A DNA stretch of 64,000 nt, taken from contig JAXGGA010003970.1 of assembly GCA_038373865.1 (NCBI GenBank), forward strand, positions 30,611 to 94,610, read 5' to 3'. This document shows, piece after piece, positions 1 through 12,400 of this stretch. Each line of letters opens with the position of its first letter. The stretch's first letter is position 1. Below the pieces are notes generated by a model. The model saw only the letters and a list, made by a program, of their open reading frames with translations. It was not told the origin of the DNA and searched no databases. The position numbers and the translations under genes are program-made. Source of the DNA: Uloborus plumipes (taxonomy: Eukaryota > Arthropoda > Arachnida > Araneae > Uloboridae).

Positions 1-390
1 GCAATGAGGACTCTTCTTCCGACTCCTTGACTCCGACTCCGCAAACATGGCAGAAATGCAGGCTCAGAAGAAAATGACCCACTCCTACCATTATAATTTT
101 AGAGCTTTCGACTTCGACTGACGAAACTATTTTTTTAAAACCGACTCTAACACCGAATCTTCGACTCCACCTCCGCCACTAAGGTAGAAATACAGGCTTG
201 GAAAAAAATACCGGGTCCTACTATTAGAATGTGTGTGCCTTTGACTCTGACTCTACCTGTCGACTGCGATTTATGACTCCGACTTTTCAACCCCAACTCT
301 AAATCCTCGACTCTAACTCTGACTCAGCAAAGAGCAAACATTGCAGAAATGCAGGCTGGGAAAAAATGACCGACTCCTACTCTTAAAAGA
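1..390. repeat. Diverged tandem repeat, about 145-bp unit with CTCCGACTC blocks
   Basis: Three related copies of a segment resembling GCAGAAATGCAGGCT followed by an A-rich run and a version of CGACTCCTAC start near 43, 181 and 334. They are separated by ACTCCGACTC-type hexamer-rich sequence. Copies are diverged. The array is cut by the window edge, so its full length is unknown. Confidence 0.7.
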
Positions 391-1739
391 AATAACCGTG
401 CACGCGATTTTTTTCTTTGTTTATACATTTGTTTTATTTATTATTATTATTATTTATTTTTTTGGCAGACGATTTTTTGTCTAACAAAAATTACTCATTT
501 AAGAGAACATTTTATTATTTATTTAATCAATTATTTGATTTTTAATTATTGGCGACGGATCAAAAATGGAATTCGAGACATTTTTTTGGGAACGAGTTTT
601 TTTTTTTGATAAGATGTGTTTTGATTTTTTGATTTGCTTCCTATTTTTCATTCTTTTTTTTCAAAACAATTAATTAATTTTTCTACGGAAGAACTATAAA
701 AGCTGCATTGTTTAAAAGATGCAACAACTTTATTTATTTATTTAATTTTTTTTTTGTTTACTTTTTAAGTGCCTAGTTCATCAGATGAAATCTGCATATT
801 TGGTTTTTAGAAATCAGCTTTATTTGCCAAAAAGGTACGTTTGACATAATTTGTCGTCTCAGATAATTAAAAGAATATTGATCAGATACTAGAATACCGA
901 TGTCGATGTACGGAAAAGTAGGCTCGTTTAGTTCTTGATAGAACTTCTTGTTTTGTTTACATTTATGGTTTAAAAATATCTTAAAGAATTTTTCCACTCA
1001 CATAGTGTAATTTGTTGACTGGTTCACTTTTTTTTAAGGATTAAACAACATAATGGGAAGTTCCTTTATCAAGTTTGATATATCTAAATCCACATATTAT
1101 TGCTGAAGTCTTTTTTATGTTTATGTGAAACAATAGAGCAGTTGCCTATTACTAAACACAGTGTCCGTTTCAAATTTTTATCTCAAACGTTTTCGTACAT
1201 GTAGGTGAAACTTAATTCACGAATAAAAGAGTATATTGCGAACCGATGCGGAATTGCTGTACAGAGATTCATGTCACAAATATCGACAATTTTAATAGGA
1301 ATTTTGTCAAATACCGCCCAGCCGATACCGAATTCAGGATCTTATTTTTTTTCTCCATCTTTGTTGTATCTTTCTTTGCTAGTTATAAAACACTTTGCGA
1401 TTATATCACTCAGTTGTCACCAATTTATGATATTAGTCTGCATTGAAATTAAAATTGATTAGTCAAAAAAAACAGAAAGAAAAAGTTAAAAGCACATTTG
1501 GAACATCGGATTGCAGCTAAGAAAGTATCTGCATGACTATACCAAGTACCAATGGTACGAATGAGTTCTCAACTTACTGCGTTTCTCTCTCTCTCTCTCA
1601 TATAATTTTTGTCTAGTGGTAGTAAAATAGAAATTTAAGCCCAAAATCTGAATGACTGAAAAAGAAGTAGAATGAAATGAATATATGACCCATCAAATCT
1701 CTTATAAAACATTTATTTTTCTAATCATTTGATTTTTTT

Positions 1740-1852
1740 TAACCATCGGCCATCGGCATCGGCCGATGGAAGAGTAAAAAAATCGGCCATCGGCCATCGG
1801 CCAACTTTGAACAATCGGCCAACAATCGGCATCGGCCCATCGGCCAAAAAAT
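1740..1852. repeat. CATCGGC short-motif cluster
   Basis: About a dozen interspersed CATCGGC and ATCGGCC steps on one strand, including the palindrome CATCGGCCGATG. It creates an open frame on the minus strand that has no other sign of coding. It abuts the transposon end that follows. Confidence 0.7.
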
Positions 1853-1869
1853 GCCATCAGTCGAGCCTT

Positions 1870-2093
1870 AGAATTTTGTGAAACTAATTCGTAATTGTGA
1901 AAAAAAGTTATGGCAAGAAATTCCTGATCGTTCTTTAAACTCGCATTTCTGTGAAGAGTCGGTTTTCGAGTGTGGGATTTTTGTGAAAGGTCCATTTTTG
2001 AGTGACTGAATTTTGTGAAGGGTCCCTTTTAGAGTGACTAAATTTTTTGAAGGGTCCTTTAACGGACCTAATTCCTCTCTAGATTGATTCCTG
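1870..2093. mobile_element. Right-end fragment of the CAGGGGTCT element family
   Basis: Three to four copies of a 32-bp unit (AGGGTCC...TTTTGTGA) followed by TTTAACGGACC and an ATTCCTCT-type end. This matches the right end of the complete element at 59214-60827, which has the same 32-bp period. The left part is absent or unrecognisable. Confidence 0.65.
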
Positions 2094-2642
2094 GTTAAAT
2101 ATAGATCTCTATATTTTGAAAAAGTACGACATACTTTATTTCATAACTCCATGATTAATTAAAAACAGTGAAAATGAAAAGTCACCCTCGATTATAAATT
2201 TTTTGGCTCGGAATCACGCGAGGCAGTTTGGACAGAAAATGATTCTTTAGGAGCATGATGGCAAAAATTCGCATCCATGACATTGTCGAACGGATATTTT
2301 AAAAACGATGAGCATGCAAGCTCTCTAAAAAATAAAAATTAATAAAATAAATTTTTAAAAAGTTTAAAATAACGGTCATTACGAAGTTATTTATGTCTCA
2401 GAAGTAGAAAGAACCACATGGTAGAAAGAAATTGTAAGTAAGTGTTACAGAAGAGGATGCAGTCGGATTTCAAAAGCGTAAAAAGATGGGACTGACAAAA
2501 AAAAAGAGTAATGCTAAAATGAGTAACAGTTATTGTAAAGTGTGAAATAAACTTCCACGAAACAGAACTCTAACCCACATAAGCAATACATGAATGGAGA
2601 ATAAAATAACGAAACAGTAACACACAGTAACTCGACGTCCAC
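2094..2642. other. Downstream flank, nothing recognised
   Basis: AT-rich DNA between the transposon fragment and the NCOA5 polyadenylation signal. I see no open frame, structured repeat or RNA gene here. Confidence 0.5.
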
Positions 2643-2648
2643 TTTATT
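2643..2648 (-). terminator. NCOA5 polyadenylation signal AATAAA
   Basis: AATAAA on the minus strand lies about 90 bp past the NCOA5 stop. A GT-rich stretch (TGTGTG) follows about 30-40 bp further on, as expected for a cleavage site. It implies a short 3' untranslated region. Confidence 0.75.
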
Positions 2649-2736
2649 CGATGAATCATCTACGACAAGAGATACATACATACATTAATCAATGCGATGA
2701 GTACGAGAGAGTCTAGCTAAAAAACAGGAATCGTCC

Positions 2737-3497
2737 TCAGAAGCGGTGCGGGCCACCCATGCCCTGGTGGCCGCCGTAGTTGGGGCGGGGCGGCATGCCG
2801 CCCATGCTCCCCGAGCCGAAAGGGGGAAAGCGGCCCTGCTGCTGCCCCTGGTACTTGTTGAACTGGTTCTGGCCGGGGAAGTGCCCCCCGGCCCGGTTCA
2901 TGCCGCCGTCCTGTCCCTGAGGGGGGCCCCTCTGCTGCGGCTGCTGCTGTCCCATGCGGGGCACGTCCCTGTCCTGGTGGTAGCCCCCCCGGCCGGCATT
3001 CATGCCTCCCCCGTAACCGCCGGCCCCGGAGGGGCGGGATGGCACACCCCCCATCCCGGGGCCGCGGGACTGCGCGGCGTCCGTGCCGAGAGGCGGCCTC
3101 CCGGGAGGCGGCGCCAACTCGGGCCTGCCGCCCGGGCGGAGGTCCGCCGCGAAGGGCGGCTGCTGCTGCTTGGGTGCGGGGGCGGGGGGTGAGGTGAGGG
3201 AGATGCTCTTGAGCAGGCTGGGGCCGCTCTGCATGAGGTTGTCGAGCGCCTTCTGCACGCTGGGGTTGTCGAAGTTGATGTAGGTGGGGGTGGTGGCCGA
3301 CTCGGAGCGGGAGACGGGACTGCCGAAGGCCTCGGGGAGGGCGGCGTCCGGCTTGGGGGGTGGCACCACCGCGGGGGGCTCGAGGGGCGCCGCCCGGGCG
3401 GGGGGCGCCTCGGCCTGCGGGGGAGCCCCCTGGTTCATGAGGCTCATGATGCGGTTCTGCAGGTCCTGCTCCTTCTGGGCCACATCCACGTCGTCCT
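2737..3497 (-). CDS. NCOA5: NCOA5 terminal coding exon
   Basis: The acceptor TTTCTTCCGCAG lies just above 3497. The frame continues KDDVDVAQKEQDLQNRIMSL, then a Pro/Ala-rich linker, the family signature TYINFDNPSVQKALDNLMQS, a Pro/Gln linker and a Gly/Arg/Gln-rich tail ending GPHRF. The stop TGA is at 2739-2737. The exon is far richer in G+C than its surroundings. Tail repeats such as GGMN and RGG-like steps suggest a disordered, possibly RNA-binding end (inference). Confidence 0.96.
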
Positions 3498-6400
3498 CTG
3501 CGGAAGAAATGGAAGGACAGGGTTGGAAAAAATCACGCAATCCGTACATTTTCACGCATCAAGGGCCCATCCAGAAATCTGGCCACTGTCCGTCCTCGAA
3601 AGCCGTGCCGCCTAGCACTCGCGAACCATTCCACTTAAAAAGGGGGTGATGGGTTGTAGGTAGGGACTTTCCAAAGTTTTCCATTTCAAACCTGTATTTG
3701 CTATCCTTTCGACATATTCAACTAGACTATGTGTTTGAAATTAGCATCGCTCTAAGCAGTTTGATACAGCTCAAAATACTTATTATTCTCCCCCTTATTG
3801 CTATCTCACCTATCACCTATAGCTTGATACTAAAAAATTTGACAGTGGTGGCCAGTAAACCCAAAAAAGTTAGTGGCCGCTTTGAAAAATGTTTCAAAAC
3901 TTTAATCCCAATCCACTTCATTCTGCATTTTAAAGTTATAAATAACAAATATTTTCAAAAAAAAAAATATATACAGTGGCTCACAAAAGTGCTCGTACAC
4001 CTTAAAAATCTGCAGTTCAACCGAAATTCCCTGGAACTAAATTTGAATACGAAGACCAATTAAAAAACGATAGCTTTGGTAAGTAAAATGAAACACAATA
4101 CAGGGTTATTCTAAATGATGGACCGCTTTTCAAAAATTCATATTTATTAAAGTACAAATCCGAAATGAACAATCTTCATTGCAATGAAAAGATGAAGTAT
4201 CAAATTTTTTTTTAGTGCAAATTTTTTTTCTGAAGCTGCAAAAAGAGAGTTTGCAACGGATTAGATTGTAATTTGATTTACTGGCGCAACTGAGGAAAAT
4301 GGTGACCGTGGACCAAAAGGTTTTCTGCGTTCTTCAGTTTGTAAAAAACTGCGTCACAAATTTCAGTGCAGCGGGCATTTCGTGCCAACTTCGGAATTAA
4401 AGCCCCAACTAAAAAAAGCATAAGCCGTTGGTTCAAGCAGTTTCAAAAGGCTGGTAGTGTTTGTAAAAGGAAAAGCAGAGGAAGACCGACTGTGTCACAC
4501 ATATTGAAGAGAGTTTTGTTCGTAGTTAATGTATCCTTTATTATGGGGTTATGTTAAGGACGCTGTTTATGTTCCACCTCTACCAATAACTCTGGATGAT
4601 CTGCGGAGTCGTATCACTCCGTAACGGTAGATGCACTTCGCCGTGTGTGGGACGAATTCGGTTACCGCACTCATGTTTGCCATACAGCACACGGTGGACA
4701 CATTGAACATTTATGATTGTATATGAAAAAAAAATTTCAAATCTCCTCTTTCCGTTGATATAAAGAATGCTAATTTTCGTTGAAAACCTTAATAAATATG
4801 AATTTTTAAAAAGGGGTCCATCATTTAGAATAACCCTGTATTTCAAAGCACAAATAAGATTAAAAAATTTAAAAGGGGCAAACATGTTTCGAAGGCAACC
4901 GCTTCCTTCTTCAGTGCATGGCAAGCAAATCACTAAAGACCAATGTCTTTTCGCATCATGTCTGAGTCATTCTGAACAAAACCCTGTATTTGTTTTTAAA
5001 ATATTGACTGATTTTCTTTTTGAAATTGGTCAAAAAGCGAAGAGACAAAGAAATAACACGTCACAAAAGTCCAATTGTACACTGGAATATTTCCAGATAA
5101 ATTCCCGATTCAAGTTCACATCTGTCGTTTTTTCATTATTCTTGCATTGTGTTGACACTTAAAAAGCATACGGCATTCATTTTTTGCTTTCTTATTCCGA
5201 AATAATCCACTAATTATTTTTAAATGCGTATGCGTAAAAAACCACAGACACAGCTAAAAAAGAATTATTTTTCATCATAATAGTCGTAAGTCGGCTCGAA
5301 ATATCTCTAAATTGCTTAATTTACATCATTCCTTAGTGTAGTATGATAAAATGCTTTGAAGAAAAAAATCAGAGAGCAACCTGGGTAAGAAGGGGTCAAC
5401 TGGCAAAACCTGCAACACGCTTGAGATTTATGGTAAGAAAATTTATGAAAAATCTACGCTAAAGTTTCTACGGAACTTAAGCAAGCATTTTATGTTTCAA
5501 TGTCAACTGAGAAAGTTCACCCAGTCTTGTAAACAGCTGGTCTACTTGAGCACTCTAACCTCAGAAAACGTTTTGCTAGTGCAGATAACACAGAACTTCG
5601 TGTTTTCTTCACAACGTAAATGATAAAAAAGCCCAAAATGTTTTAAAAATAACGCCTTATTTGCAGATAAAAGTAAATTTAACCTTTTTTGGCGATAATT
5701 ATAAGAAGAAGAAAAAGTTAGGAATTTAATTCTAAGAATTTAGTTGGAACAGTTAAGCAAGGTGGTAGAGATGCTCTTGTGTAAGGGTGCCTGTCAGCAG
5801 CAGAACTTAGTCATTTTATATTTATTGATGGAGTGACCAAACATATTGATTATTTAAATATTTTAAAACACAATTTAAAACTATCGACCCAAATTTGGGC
5901 ACTGGAAGCAACCTGCTTTTCTTACCAAGGTAACTAAGAAGCTCACGGCTTGCAACGTTCGCTTTTGGCGTCTCTAAAAGTGTCCCAAACTTTCATAAAT
6001 ACCACCCGAGTCACCATTCGACTCACTTTAAACCCAGAGGAACATGATTGGAGAAAACTGGAGGTTAGAGTGCGAAAATACGACGTTAAAACGAAAAACA
6101 AACTAAAAGCAGTGTAATGATTGAAGAACATAGGCTTAGAAATCAGGAAAAAAAAAAAACTAACAACATAATTTCCAATGTGATTAAAAGCTGTTGTAGA
6201 TACTAAAGAACTAATACTGAATGATAAAACAACGAAAAATGAGATTATTTACAAAGATGTTACTATTTCTTTAAAGTGTACAAAGACTTTTGTGAGATCA
6301 AATTTATGATACTTTTTGATTATTAATTTCTGAAAAATCAAATTTTGTTACTAAATTGTTAAAATATTTCATGTAGTTTTGTTAAGAATAGAATAGATCA

Positions 6401-9400
6401 TAGATCTTACTATTAAACACCCATTCTGAATAATTTCAATTAACGAAAAAAACTCGATTTCATTGAAAATGGTAAGTGTACGAACACTTTTGTGAGCCAC
6501 TCTGAATATGAATATTTATTTGTTTTGAATTACAAATAATGAGACATTTCCCAGATACAACAAAAACTTTATGCACACACTTACTTACATTTTAATAAGC
6601 ATTTTATTTAATTTTCTCAAGAATCTTAAACTTGGTCATTTTTGACTATTTTTCCCACAAAGTTTCCAGGTATTTTCCTGATTGAAATGACTAAAATTTT
6701 CGTTATTGTTTTTATCCTAAAACAAGATATTAAAGGTAGCTTTTTTAGACAAAACCGATTAATTAGGAATAATATCGGTAATAATGGGCCACATGATCAA
6801 AAATTTGACAATTTTTTAAAAATATATTTTATTTGAACTAAAAAAAAATCCAGTTTTCATGAGTGGAATTTTTTTGAATTAGAAACATAAAATTCTGGAA
6901 CACTTTACCACTGTTTCATGTGAGAATTCATTTTTTTAGAGGGTAGGTGTGAATATGTATTGAAAAAGTTGTTAAAAAAATGCTTGTATTTATTTCAAAA
7001 AATACGTTTATATTCCTGTTCAATATGATTTATATAGAGCATTTCTGCGAAAATAAGAAGAAATATCGTGACCCGAAAGCCGATGCTAAAACATTGCTGA
7101 AAAATTACAGGTAGACAGTAAAATTAGTATTACACATCAGGGTGGGCCGAAAATGACTCTTCTTTTAATTTCGATGATGAGTATTGCAGAAAAGATGCCA
7201 CTAGAGGAATAAAGTGCACACAAAAAATTTGAAAGGTTTTGGTCAATTTCTTATTTTTCCACAATCGCGTTAAAGCTAGGAAAAAATGTAGTTTTTTCGA
7301 GATTTTTAGCAAATTATTTAAAAAAATTTTTTTTTCTATTTTCGAAAACGGGTAGGGGGAAAAAGTGCCATTGGGGGCATAGAAATATCATGAAAAATTT
7401 GAGGTCTGTGGTATAATTCCTTCCTTTTATAAAAATGCGTAGAAGATTTGACAATTTCCTGTTTTTTTTAATAAATTTTGTTAAAACGTTGAAATGCAGT
7501 TTTCGGGGCATTTGTCTTAAAATAATGGCATTGTTTGTCATATATGATGCATTTTTAGATGTCAGGTGCTAAAAATTTTTTTTAAATAATTCCTTAAAAA
7601 TCTCAAGAAACTGCAACGAGAAATCAACCAAAAAATTTCAAATTTTTTCTCTGCACTCTGCTCCCCCAATGGCACCTTTTTCGCAAACCCATCATCGAAG
7701 CCAAAAAATAATCATTTTCGGCCCACCCCATGACACGTGGCATTGAAATAACACTTTTAAACATGCCAAAATAGCAATTCATTCGACACAGAAGGATTTC
7801 TAACATTCAAGTGAGGCCTCGAGCAATGAAATATTAAAAAGTAAGCAACATTCCTCAGAATGGCATTTCTTTTCAATTTTTTTTCTTCGTGGTTGACTCT
7901 CCACGCAACCCGTGTCCTCAGATTTGTGTGCATTTAATGTTTCGATGGCGAACGGGGCACAGTGGTTCGAAACGGGGAAAAGGCGGAAAAAATCTCTCGA
8001 GTGTAGATCGATCGCTCTCCTCGAGAAGTAGTGAAAATGGGACTTACGTCAGTCTGGCTTTGAGGTGCAGATTTTTCTTGGAATACATCGAACGTGGGGG
8101 CCTTCGAAAAAACCGACTTGTCCCCGTCATACCAGGGCACGTTATGTTTTAGTTCACTCTATTGGCATTTGTAAATAGTGAGATTCAAATGAGAACATCT
8201 GCCACGCCCACAGTCGCAGCTAGAACGTTTTTGTTTAGTTACCGGAAGGTCCAAACTGTTTGCCAACGTAGCTTTCGGCTCGCCGGAAGCCGCCGATGAA
8301 AGTACATGCCTCCGTGTATTTCACAACATTTTTTCGCAATTACGTTTTTTTTTTTCGCTTCAGATACTTTTGAATTTTTAATAATTTTAATTTTTATTTC
8401 TGGTGTAATATGCATCCCATAGGTGTGAAAGAAAAATGTGAAAGTTCGGACTACTGAACGTATCAATGAAAACTGCAATATGGGGTCACGTCCAAAATGA
8501 ATTAAAAACGTAATTTTTCGAGTCTCGGTTCATTTTCGGTAATATGAAATTTCTTTTCCAAATAAATCTTGCCCCGCCTTCGTCATATTTTCATCAACAT
8601 GTCTGAGAATTTTGAGAGACAGCTAGACTTCTGCACCCGTCACAATGTACTGAAGAAATACGTACACATGCAGATTAGGCTCAGCGGCTGACAGAAAATA
8701 CAATTTTTTTGAAAAGTCAGACAGCCTGTAAAACAAAAACCAGATCACGTATGGGCAAAAGAATTCAGGTGGTTACTTACCACCATAGAAATATTAAATA
8801 CACCAAACTTTATCCAAATCTGAAGACATGGGTTACAAAATCCCGTTTCCCTGGGTGATTTGACATGGATTGACCTTACTGTAACAATAATTAGGTTTAC
8901 CGAATCAATGTCTAATCTTCATATATGTAAAACACAAACTCCAAAATATGTGTGTCCGGGTGAAATTCGAAACCACCCGACCGATTCCGTTCCAATTTTT
9001 ACAGCAGCTGCAGCTTAGCTCAGGGAAGGTTGATAGACTGGGTCGCAAAAATTCAATGAATAGTTCTTTTTTTATTCGCTATCTAAATTTTTGACCCAAA
9101 AAATGGATCCATCTGGAGAAATAATTATCGTATCATCTTGATCCGGGTCTCATTGAAAAGATTACGAAAAATCCTATAATGGAACATTTTCTACCTATGG
9201 TGCCGTGAAGGGCATGTTGAAAATCACAAGGAAACGACTTATACCCGCTTAAAGTTCGTGAAAATCAAATTTTAATTCTCGTTGCCATTTTGTTCAAACG
9301 TGGAAAATTGGACTTCAACACTTCAATACGAAGTGAACTCAGCTGAGGCTCAACTCGATCTTTGCGATTTTCGGGATTATGCTTAAATGTTTCGAAGGGA

Positions 9401-12400
9401 AAAACATTACTTTCTCCAACTTTTTTTTTAAATCTACTACATGAACGCAGGCAATGCGGGTACTGCTAGTAAGCTATAAAAGTCTGCTGTCCACTGGTTT
9501 GTAACTGAAATTTGAAATTTTCAGGTCTACGCTTTTTCGCAACTAAGTTCTAAAATCTTTCTTCAAACGAATTTTAGAGTTTTTTATTTTGTGTGTGTAA
9601 TTTAAAATCTTGCTGGAAAACCTTTTACTTCTTCCTCTGAGTTTCGGAAAAAAAAAAAATCGAAAATTTTCATTTTTCATTTTTCAACACATAGAATTAA
9701 ATGCACTCGCAGGCGGCCCATCACAATTGGCCCGCAGGATGTGCACCCCCAGTCTACGTCGAACATTATTAATCACTCCTCCTCGGGGGGGGGGGGGGGG
9801 GCGCTCCCCCAATCACCGAAATTTTATATTTTGTATATATGTCATTTGATGAAAAACCAAAAAATACGTATATATTCGTCACCAAATCCATCGGGGGCAA
9901 AAAGGGTGCGTTACGACTAAAATAGTGAAAAACTGAAAAAGAAAATTAAATAAATAAATAGAAATGAAATGAGAACCAAGAAGACACAGGTCAAAACCCC
10001 TCCCATTTTTCGAAACGACGGAAAAAAAGGCGGAGGGTACTCACTGACGGCGGGCGGCGGCGGCTCGTAGAGGGGGGCGGGGGCTGGGCGTGCCCTCTCG
10101 TCGCCCCGCATCTTGTCCCTGCGCTCGGTGAGGTAGAGGATGAGGGAGTTGATCTCGGCCAGGGAGACCCAGCGGCCGTCGGCCAGCATGCGCAGCAGCA
10201 GCTGCGTCCCGCGGTCGGCCGCGACGGCGCCCGTGTAGGGCCCGCGCTCCGAGCGCTCCCGCTCCACCTGCTCCCGCTGCGCACGCACCCACTCGTGGAA
10301 GTTGCGGGACAGCAGCTTCAGGGCGTCCTCCAGCGGCATGTTGCGGTGCTCTGCAACGGAACGGGCGTCAGAGTGAGGAGTGTTCTCGTTTGGTTTAAAC
10401 CCTTGTTTTTAGCTTATTCTTACTATTAAATAATTCTATACTTTGCAGCAACTCAACTTGGCAGTGACGCCACTACGGGCGGAGCCGACGAGAGCTCACG
10501 AGCAATCAGCGATCTCCTCTTATTCGCCAAGTTGGCTGTGACGTTTTATCTAGCTCGTTTTTCATGGGCTGACGTCACGCCGACGTCATCCGCCCGTAGT
10601 GACGTCACTGCCAAGTTAAGTTGCTGCGAAGTAACTTTTTTTTTTTTTTATATCTCTAAATTTTACTTACGGCCGTCTTTGCCGCCGTTTACAGTCCAGG
10701 TTGCATCACTAACTCATTTGACTCAGTTACAGTCAACAGATTGTTAGACGACTTTCGTCTACGTCAGCCCACGCTCCCATTGGTCAGTCTGGGAGGCGTT
10801 GCCCATGTCATCGGGATTCCTTCTAGAAGGTTGCTTTTCGTCCAATCGGACGCTCTCACGCCCCGGCATATTTAGTATTTAGTTGGAAAGATCCAGTCGA
10901 GTGAGTGTCGGTTCCATTCCGTCGATGGTGCGTGGTCGGGAGACGGATCGAGCCTAGCAGTGAGTTGTTTTAGTCATGCCGCTGGTCGGCTTGTTTTAGC
11001 GGTACTATTTACGTTTTTCTCCCGGATTTATTTTTCAGTGATAATCAGTTTTAGCATGTAGTGATAATAGAGCCCTAGTCTATACTTGCCAAATGTTCCG
11101 AGGTACTTTGATGTTTTCTACTTAAAATTGTACATACGTTCTTAACGCCTAAATCCCCGGTCCGGGACACTCGATCATGTTGGGAATTATATTATTCATG
11201 CCGATTATTACGAGCCTCAAGCAAAGTTTTAAACTATGTCAGAAGGTAAGTGCCGTCATATTTTTTTAAAAACAATATAAAATTAATACATAAAATTCAG
11301 AAAGGTCGAGGTCCCGAGTGTTCCAGATTTGAGGTCCCATACCGTGCAGTGACATTTCTACTCAAATGACTTAACCACATACCAATATAAACATGACTAA
11401 ATGTTTTTAGTTTTTTTTATAACTAGAATAAGAACAGAGCTGTCAAGCTCATGCATTGAACATGAGCATAGTTAACATAGTATCCATTGCAGTGAATTGA
11501 AACCATGCTATGGCACTTCGGTCGAGTTTCCGTATGCAGTTATTGACACTAAAACACTTTTGAGCCATGCTTTCATGCCAATGAGTTGTAATATTGGAAT
11601 ATTTCTTTGCAATGCCTGGAGTGAAATATGCTACATTGTAGCAACAGGGAAGGTTGTCTTCAAGCTCATGCTTACACTGCTTTTACCTCCATTCAGAAAC
11701 AGAGGGACAACTCCATTTCAATGGACGCATCCATTATTGCACGAAACATTCCACAAAACTTCAAATATGTTATATTCTTGCTCCATTGCAAGAACAAGGA
11801 GTCCACTATCTAGGGGTGAGGGGGTCATGTCGAAACACTTGAAGAGGACGTCATTTTTAGAAAGGCAGAGTTCAGGGAATTTTCAGCTCAATGTGGCATT
11901 CCAGACTCTGGGCTTTTCATTTTCTTAGGCTGGTCTTTATTTATGATTTGAAATTTGAAGTAAGGAAACTATTTTTTTAAGGTGCTTTTGAGGTATATTA
12001 ACCTGATCCGAAGCTAACTTTCACATTACCTGAAAATCAGGCTTTTTTTTTTTCAAAAGACACTTTCATGTCAAGCTTAGAAAAACGGATGCAGTGCAGT
12101 ATTGGGCATGCTGAAATTCTATTATGTCCCTTTTCTTACATTTTCTTGCTTAGGACAGTGTATTAAAATAATATGCTGGCGTTTTGCTGATTTAATTCAA
12201 CTTGATTTAAACCAAGAAAAGGAAATCATTAATATAAATGTATTACTTTAGCTTTAAGTTTAAGGAGAAAAGTTCAGGAAATGCAATTGCATTTTAAGTG
12301 AAAAGTAATTATGCGTGCTTTTTAACTCAAATCACTGAAGAAGCAAATGCTTGCAGAAAAAGATTGCCCCATCACGAAGCATGTGCAGAGGCCTCGTCAA

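Larger units (their letters stand above)
3974..6504 (+). mobile_element. Tc1-like DNA transposon relic
   Basis: Inverted ends CAGTGGCTCACAAAAGTG (3974-3991) and its reverse complement near 6485-6504 (with a 2-base insertion, CAGAGTGGCTC) flank about 2.5 kb. A TA precedes the left end. Between 5380 and 6120, decayed plus-strand reading shows pieces typical of Tc1 transposases: FIDGVTKHIDYLNILKHNL, then NPEEHDWRKLEVRVRKYD. The family has DPKHTA and NPIEHVWD around its catalytic residues; here the second reads NPEEHDW, the first is not recognisable, and stops and shifts interrupt the frame. A later mariner insertion sits at 4101-4838. It is inactive. Confidence 0.85.
3498..10044 (-). other. NCOA5 intron, 6.5 kb, element-rich
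   Basis: Intron between the last two coding exons. It holds the Tc1 relic, the 7140-7728 inverted-repeat element, hairpin and GGGTCATTCC-family fragments, and a small Helitron. Stretches 3498-3970, 6510-7130 and 9470-10040 show nothing recognisable beyond a long G run near 9787-9802. Confidence 0.85.

Noticed and set aside
1702..1995. 97-codon minus-strand open frame with Trp/Pro repeats
   Set aside because: It comes from the CATCGGC motif cluster and a transposon end.
2746..3649. Three long plus-strand open frames opposite the NCOA5 last exon
   Set aside because: They are antisense shadows of a GC-rich exon; the minus strand has a conserved protein and correct splice sites.
9991..10292. 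Alternative-frame Ala/Arg-rich proteins over the 10045-10350 exon
   Set aside because: Shadows of the NCOA5 frame; low-complexity products of GC-rich codons.
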